This document shows, one piece after another, positions 58,346 to 64,000 of a stretch of DNA of 64,000 bases; the first letter of the stretch is position 1; each line of letters opens with the position of its first letter. Position numbers and translations under genes: made by a program. The DNA is from Azolla pinnata (taxonomy: Eukaryota > Streptophyta > Polypodiopsida > Salviniales > Salviniaceae), in contig JBBBWG010028089.1 of the NCBI GenBank assembly GCA_037176905.1, positions 124,001 to 188,000 on the forward strand, given 5' to 3'. A model generated the notes under the pieces. The model made no database searches. It saw only the letters and a program-made list of their open reading frames with translations, and was not told the origin of the DNA.

Positions 58346-58925
58346 TCGCCCACTTCTTGTGAAGGCTTACACAAATCTCAATTAACCCTGAGCCTTTTAG
58401 GTTAAGGATTTACGTCAGTTTAGGGTTCAGGATCCGACCTAATAATCCCAGCCATCGAAATCCAGCAGCTAAATCAGAAGAAACCATTTTGAATACAAAA
58501 GAAGCGATCTTGCCTGTATGTACAAAAACAGAGTTCCTACTAGCCATTCGATGAGAATCTAACAGGAATTTTGATACAATTCAATGAGAATCTAACAGGA
58601 ATTTAGGAGCTTAGAAGAGGATTAGCACTAATCACATCGATTGGCTTGGTTGGATTAAAATCATTGACTAATCGCATCGATCAGCAACAATCAGCTGCGG
58701 CGCGTATTTATACAACAAAGCCTCACGATTGCTCCAGATCCCAGTTTCTGCTTGGCTCTAATCCGATCCCATCCGATCCCACCAGCAGAGTTGAAACCCC
58801 AGAGTTGAAACCCCATCGATCGCACACTTATCATCACATTTCTCTGCATGATCCATTGTTGTATATTGGCTCCATTCAAGAAAAAGGATGCATCAGAATA
58901 ATGAGTAGCTAGCTGATACAGGCTG
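58346..58925. other. Intergenic, no gene seen
   Basis: Two copies of CAATGAGAATCTAACAGGAATTT-like sequence lie near 58548 and 58580. An 88-codon frame at 58646-58912 lacks support. Confidence 0.4.
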
Positions 58926-58929
58926 ATCC

Positions 58930-59450
58930 AATCCGGAAGGAAGCTGATAAGCTCGATGCAATTTACCGTTGATTCACAGACAGTTTAGCTGGGGGATCTG
59001 ATAAGTTCAATCCGAATCACCATTGATTCACAGAAACTTCAGCCGGGGGATCTGACAAGTTCGATCCGATTCACCGATGATTTACAGACAGAAACTTCAG
59101 CTGGGGGATCTGATAAGCTTGATCCGATTCGCGATCGATTTCACAGAAACTTCAGATTGGGGATCCGAAACGCTGATTTACAGAAAGCTTCAGCTGGGAA
59201 GATCTGGGAAGCTCGATCCGATTCACCGTCGATTCCACAGAAACTTCAGCTTGGGGAGATCTGAAAAAGCTCGATGCTATTCGCCGATGATTTTGCAGAA
59301 ACTTCCAGCTTGGGGGATCAGATGAGTTCCGAGATCCGAGTCTGCCATTGATTTTGCAGGAACTTCATTCAGCTTGGGGGGGGATCCGATAACTTCGATC
59401 CGATAGCTTCGAATCGCCATGGATTTTACAGGAACTTCAGCTGGGGGATC
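58930..59450. repeat. ~55-60-bp minisatellite downstream of the CFL1-like gene
   Basis: About nine units with AAGCTCGATCCGATTCACCG, ATTTACAGAAACTTCAGCTG and GGGGATCTGATAAG. The last unit overlaps the end of the CFL1-like coding region, so the array is probably in its 3' UTR. Confidence 0.9.
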
Positions 59451-60929
59451 GCATACGCATCGGACGCAGAAGATGCAACCAAATTCTCGTGATGATGATG
59501 ATGATGGTGGTGATGATGATGATGATGAGGATCACGAGGAGGAGGAGGAGGAGGATTGAAGCTTCTGCTGTTGATGGCGATGGCGTTTCTGCTGCTTCTG
59601 CTGTTGCTGTTGATCAGAGCATTGGGAAGGGAAGAGCTGCACTTGGGGCATCGGGGATCGGAGCTCATGGCGACCATGACGAAGATCAAGCAATGGGGGC
59701 AGCCGAGCGTGAGCATGGGCCCTTCATCATCGCCGTCGTCGTCGTCGTCGTCGTCTTCAGCACCGACAGATTCGGCGGCAGCAGCAGCAGATCGATGAGG
59801 ATCAGGGCGATGGCGAGCAGGAGGAGGAGCGTGATGGTGGTGGCGATGGCGATCTGAGAGCTCCGTTCTTCCTTTCTCGTGGAATCCGGTGGCAGGAGGA
59901 TATGGCGACAATTGTGGTAGCTTCTCTGCTGCTGCAGCAGCGGATGATGATGATGACGATGATGATGATGATGATGAGGAGGAGGAGGAGGAGGAAGACG
60001 ACGACGATGGCGCAAGAGCGAGAGACAGATCGAGGTTGCAGGCGATGGAAGATTCGAGCTCCAGATCGGCGATGGCGGAAGGCCCCGGCCTCGCCGCAGC
60101 TTTCATGGCGGCCGTGGCTATGGCGGGCTCGACGGTCACGTCCGAGGCCGACGGCGATGTCGGCTGCGCTCGCGGAGCTCCGCCTTGCTGCAGCGGAGAT
60201 GGCGATGGCGACGGCGACGGCGACGGCGACGGCGATGGCGATGGCGATGGAGACGAGCTTGCTGCGGCGGTGGCGATGGCGATGGCGATGGCCCCGTTGT
60301 TGCTCGCAGAGCTGCTGAGCCTCGGATCCATCGCCGTCCGCAGGCCGGAGCTCCGATTCAGGTAGTACATGCTCCCCGTCTGCATCAGAGAAAGGAAGAA
60401 GCGCCCGATTAGGGTTTCCATTGGAGCACCCGATTAGGGTTTCCACGGGTCTCAGGATTGAAAGAAGCTATGGCGGAAGCAGGAGGAGGCGCGGACGACG
60501 ACGAACCGTGAGATCCAAGCACTTCTCCCACCCGGGAGGCAGCGGGAGGGGCGGCGCCGCCTCGGGCGGCTCGAGCTCGAAGCCGCCATCGCCAGAAACC
60601 CTAGGCTCCATAGCCGGCGCAGCGGAGCGATGGCGGCGGCGATGGTGAAGAAGATGATGATGATGATGATGATGATGATCAGGAAGCAGATCTTCCGCAG
60701 TTGGCTGCTGCAGGAGCGTCAATCCGTCCAGCAGTTCGAGAGTAGCAGGTCGGCCTGAGTAATTAGGGTTAGGGTTCGGGCTATGGCTAGGGTTAGGGTT
60801 AGGGTTAGGGTTAGGGGTGGCGGAAGCGGCGGCGAGCATGAGGCGGAGGATGGATTGCTGCTCGCCGTCGTCGCCCCAGAGGAGCTTGCGCTTCTTGGAT
60901 TGCAGGGGCGCCGCCATCGCCATTCGCAA
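59426..60929 (-). CDS. CFL1-like WW-domain protein with EAR motif and C-terminal zinc ribbon
   Basis: Two exons join in phase: complement(59426..60379, 60507..60929), 458 residues. The 127-bp intron splits the WW domain: LPPGWEKCLDL before it and TTGSMYYLNRSSGLRTAMDP after it (residues ~130-160). This matches CURLY FLAG LEAF 1-type proteins, which repress cuticle genes together with HD-ZIP IV factors. An LxLxL repression motif, LDLSLAL, is at 247-253. A zinc-ribbon-like C-x2-C-x13-C-x2-C (Cys368, 371, 385, 388) sits in LGCPHCLIFVM..DPRCPKC. N-terminal LELLDGLTLL precedes. Low-complexity runs are striking: Pro-Asn, Ser-Pro, Ser, Asp, His and Pro. The Pro-Asn and Ser-Pro runs are encoded by hexamer repeats. 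A nuclear corepressor role is inferred from the family. The ATG at 60421 lies inside the intron and is not the start; 60923 and 60917 are minor alternatives to 60929. Confidence 0.85.
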
Positions 60930-60999
60930 AGCAAGCAGAAAGAAGCGGATCGAAGATGGAGCAGAAGATCGATGGAGCAGAAGATGCAGAGAACGAACG

Positions 61000-61615
61000 A
61001 ACGAAGACGAAGAAGAAGAAGAAGACGAAGAAGAAGAAGAAGAAGAAGAAGAAGACGAAGACGAAGAAGACGATGATCTTCGTCGTCGTCGTCAAATGTA
61101 TTTATTTGTTTATTTATGTGTGTGCATGTGGATTTATTCATTTATTCATTTATTCATTTACTCATTTATTTGCTTATTCATTTATTTGCTTATTCATTTG
61201 TTTATTTATTTATTTATTCATTTATTTATTTATTCAATTATTTGTTTGTTTATTTACTTATTCAATTATTTGTTTGTTTATTTACTTATTTGTCTGTTTA
61301 TTTACTTATTTGTTTATTTATTTATTCAATTTTTTGTTTGCTTGTTTATTTATTTATTTCTTCATTCATTCATTCATTCACTTATTTGTTTGTTTATTTA
61401 TTCATTTATTTGTTTGTTTGTTTATTTAGTTTATTTATTTATTTACTCATTCATTCTTTCCTTCCTTCCTTCATTCATTTATTCATTTATTTATTCATTT
61501 ATTTATTTCTTTACTCATTCATTCATTCATTTATCCATTTATTTAATATTTATTTGTTTGTTTGTTTATTTGTTTGTTTATTTGTTTATTTGTTTGTTTT
61601 GTTTGTTTTATTTAT
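61000..61615. repeat. (GAA/GAC)n followed by (TTTA/TTTG/TTCA)n tract
   Basis: From 61000 to 61075 GAAGAC/GAAGAA triplets lie just upstream of the CFL1-like start, probably its 5' UTR. From about 61095 to 61615 the sequence is tetranucleotide steps of TTTA, TTTG and TTCA. Long Tyr-Leu-Phe-Ile frames here are artefacts. Confidence 0.95.
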
Positions 61616-61739
61616 GACCGGATTTTATTACCAGCGAAAATAACGATCCCGGAAAAAAGGAAACAAATACACGCAAATAAACAGAAGAGAGAGAGAGAGA
61701 AAAAAAAACCAAAGTCTTTTCTTCTTCCTTTTTTTCTTT

Positions 61740-62130
61740 GTTGCATTTAATGCGCGCTCGCTTCCGAGTTAACTGAATCCTTAAATGAAGAGAGAGGAAA
61801 TTCCGGGCCGCGCGAAAAAATCGATAGAGAGAGGAAACTCCCGGAAACACACACAGAGAGAGATAAAGAAAAAGAAGCAAAATCATTTATTATTTTCCAT
61901 TAAATCGAGTTAATGCTCGCGCGCAAAACTAGAGAGAGAATAATCCGAAGAGAGAGAGGGAGAGAGAGGAGCCAAAACATTTATTATTTCCATTTAATTG
62001 AATTAATGGCCGCACACCAAACTAGAGAGAGGAAAATCCGAAGAGAGAGAAGAGAGAGAGAGGAACCAAATCATTTAATTCTTTTTCCATTTAATTCTTT
62101 TTCCATTTAATCGAATTAATGGCCGCACAC
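61740..62130. repeat. ~80-110-bp tandem repeat with GA runs
   Basis: Four units combine AGAGAGAGGAAAATCCGAAG, a (GA)n run, CATTTATTATTTCCATTTAA and GAATTAATGGCCGCACAC or variants. Copies near 61930-62015 and 62022-62130 are closest. Confidence 0.85.
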
Positions 62131-63150
62131 AAAACCCGTTTCATTCCGCTAGTATCGATTTTATTCCTAATCGCTTCCCACTAATTGATCCCAATCAGTT
62201 CCCTTACTACATTCGACCAATTAGAATTAGTAATTTCAGAATCTAATCAGCTGATCAGCACGATAATTCGGTTTTTTTTAATTAAGCGATTAAGCCCTAA
62301 TCTATGCTCTAATTTTATGCTAATGGAATTCACACCTACTTGATTCGGTGTCAATCAATCAATCGCGCGTTAATCTTAAAACTAGGCGTATAATTCTATC
62401 TGGTTCGCAGTTTAGTTTTTTGGTTTTTGTTTTTTAAGTAGTTAATTTCCCTCAATTTGTGCGTGTGCGTGGAAAAACGAAAATGTGGGCCTGTTGTAGT
62501 TAATGAAGGCATGGGCGCAGTTAATGACCCAAGGATTGATTTTGCTCATCAGTTGTGTAGTTACAGATATCTATACTGATTGATATTTAGTTTGTTTCGT
62601 TTGCTAGATTTAGCTATGCATATTATGGAGGCTTGAAAAAACAAAACAAAAAACCGCAAATGTTTAAACACAGCACAGCATTAATGAATGCGTATGTATG
62701 TTGCATGAATGCATATAATATCACATCCACATGCACACACTGTTTTTTTCTCCCCTCCCCCCCCCCCCCTTCAAGCATTAAATGCAATGGAAAGGCCTCT
62801 CTCTTGATTTGTTCTAGTTATCTACTTATTTCTTTAGTGTTTGTTTGCTTGCTTTGCTTGCTTTGCTTGTTTGTTTTGTTGGGGGATTTCAGAAAACCAG
62901 ATTCAAACAACAAAAACAGCAAAGAAAAAAAAAGAAAACAAAACCTATTACAAAGGACACACACAAGGTGTGATGAGGTCACACTCTCATTCTCTCATTG
63001 AATGCATCTCCATCCATCCATCTTCTTTATGCATCCATCCATCCATGCATGGCATGGAATGGCATGCAAGGGCTATATATAGCTGGTTTAACAGTTGGGG
63101 GTTCAGTTATATCTGGTTTACTCTGATCACATGTGTGGCATGGTGGAAGG
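62131..63150. other. Intergenic, no gene seen
   Basis: 62150-62400 is AT-rich sequence resembling 40240-40440: TTTATTCCTAATCGCTTCCC followed by ACTAATTGAT in both, with small changes. A C run lies at 62756-62769. Two small open frames (62633-63001, 62841-63257) are unsupported. Confidence 0.5.
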
Positions 63151-63154
63151 TGTT

Positions 63155-63500
63155 GGGTCAGATGCATGCATGCATGCATGCATGCTTGTGTGTGTGCATC
63201 AATGCATGCATGTGTGTGTGCGTGTTTGTATGTAGATGTGCATGTATCTGTGGATGAATGTATGTAGATATGTATGCATGTGTGTGTGTGTTTGTATGTA
63301 GATATGTATGTATCTGTGGGTGTATGTATGTGTATGTATGTATGTGTGTGCATGTTTGTATGTAGATATGCATGTAGATATATATGTATGTGGATGTGCA
63401 TGTAGGTATGTATGTATGTGTGTGTGCATGTTTGTATGTAGATATGTATGTAGATATGTATGTATGTGGATGTGCACATATGTGTGCATGTATGGAGAGT
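63155..63500. repeat. GTAT/ATGC alternating tract
   Basis: About 350 bp of GTATGTAT, GCATGCAT and GTGTGT steps with repeated GTATGTAGATATGTATG phrases, like the tracts at 1500-2520 and 18160-18375. Confidence 0.9.
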
Positions 63501-63710
63501 CACTGAGTCTCTTCATATGGATTCAAATGGATGGCTTTCCATAGTACCCATGGAATTAGGCAAGCCCCCATTAATGCCTTTGAAATCCCATGCATGCATG
63601 CATATTTATGTGGAGCCATGTGCATGTGCATGCACATGCATGAACCCAAACATGCATCCAAAACATGCATACAGTGCCTCCTGATCTGTTTCACAGTGGA
63701 AAGCACATAC

Positions 63711-63808
63711 CCTGCATATTCATTGATACGATCGAAAGGTGTAGCTAGCAGGGCAGTCAGGCTCTCTGGCTTTCGATCCACTGGCCGCGAAAACTGCATT
63801 GATTTCAT
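63711..63808 (-). CDS. Possible first exon of an unrecognised minus-strand gene
   Basis: An ATG at 63808 opens a frame reading QFSRPVDRKPESLTALL then ATPFDRINEYAG, ending at a good donor (GCAGG|GTATGTGC at 63711/63710). A CCCTAAACCCTGAACCCTAA run lies about 75 bp upstream, as for other genes in the window. No downstream exon is recognised, so this is weak. Confidence 0.2.
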
Positions 63809-64000
63809 GAAGCGCGTTGGAGCTTGGAAACTATGGTTGGTTCTGCTGATACACCGCTTAGGGAAAAGCTTGACAGTTTAGGGTTCAGGGTTTAGGGTTT
63901 CAACCTCACTTAATTAAGCTAGCGTTAATCGCCGCTCGAGCTTTACACACGATGCATCGAACCGAAAGCCTTTAACTGTGAACGTACTAAATGCATGTAC

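Noticed and set aside
59489-60412. Plus-strand frames opposite the CFL1-like gene
   Set aside because: They are shadows of the GC-rich repeats. The minus frame carries the WW, EAR and zinc-ribbon motifs.
60380-60446. Start codons at 60421 and 60446 for the CFL1-like protein
   Set aside because: They lie in the 127-bp intron. Using the upstream exon restores a complete WW domain.
61000-61643. Phe-Ile-Tyr-Leu-rich frames resembling membrane proteins
   Set aside because: They are the product of TTTA/TTTG steps; hydrophobicity is a codon artefact.
1-64000. LTR retroelements or virus-like elements
   Set aside because: I saw no reverse transcriptase, integrase, capsid-like frame or matching terminal repeats. 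The repeats present are satellites and short duplications.

Overview
The window is nuclear DNA from a land plant. Its genes are split by many short GT-AG introns, it holds an intronless PLS-class pentatricopeptide-repeat (PPR) gene, and several products are plant-specific (a CFL1-like WW protein, a TcdA homologue with a membrane anchor, a RimM-like protein carrying plant helical modules). Telomere-type repeats of both the TTTAGGG and TTAGGG kinds recur throughout. I cannot fix the species. The high simple-repeat load together with the large editing-type PPR would suit a non-seed plant (bryophyte, lycophyte or fern) but does not prove it.

Layout. 1-7.6 kb holds two tandem minus-strand FAD monooxygenase genes; the first runs off the left edge. 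8.7-13.2 kb is a minus-strand RimM/PRC-barrel-like organelle protein. 15.7-18.1 kb is a minus-strand indole-3-glycerol-phosphate-synthase-like TIM barrel that has lost both catalytic lysines. 19.5-22.1 kb is a minus-strand glyoxalase/VOC protein, divergent from a 1093-residue PPR gene at 22.5-25.8 kb on the plus strand. 27.7-32.9 kb is a minus-strand TcdA-type E1-like enzyme. 35.4-38.1 kb is a plus-strand NTF2-like protein and 41.7-42.6 kb a plus-strand OB-fold protein. 44.6-46.7 kb is a minus-strand acidic protein with a lipidation-type N terminus. 50.8-53.0 kb is SKP1 on the minus strand. 59.4-60.9 kb is a minus-strand CFL1-like WW/EAR/zinc-ribbon protein. For the multi-exon genes I joined exons by hand; every join given keeps GT-AG borders (the first acceptor of the TcdA gene is the weakest) and a consistent reading phase.

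Between genes the sequence is dominated by satellites: alternating purine-pyrimidine (ATGC/GTAT) tracts, AAT, GA, CT and TTTA/TTTG tracts, at least nine minisatellites, many one-off tandem duplications of about 110-200 bp, and telomere-like arrays. All four 100-N gaps lie inside tandem arrays, so true array lengths are unknown. I see no reverse transcriptase, integrase, transposase or LTR pair.

The genes do not form a pathway. Most encode plastid or mitochondrial proteins (monooxygenases, RimM-like, IGPS-like, VOC, PPR, NTF2-like) or general cell machinery (SKP1, TcdA, OB-fold). The most unusual features are a composite repeat built from the SKP1 5' flank, arrays of telo-box-like motifs just upstream of housekeeping genes, telomere-type hexamers translated as Pro-Asn runs, the domain fusion in the RimM-like gene, and the IGPS-like pseudoenzyme.
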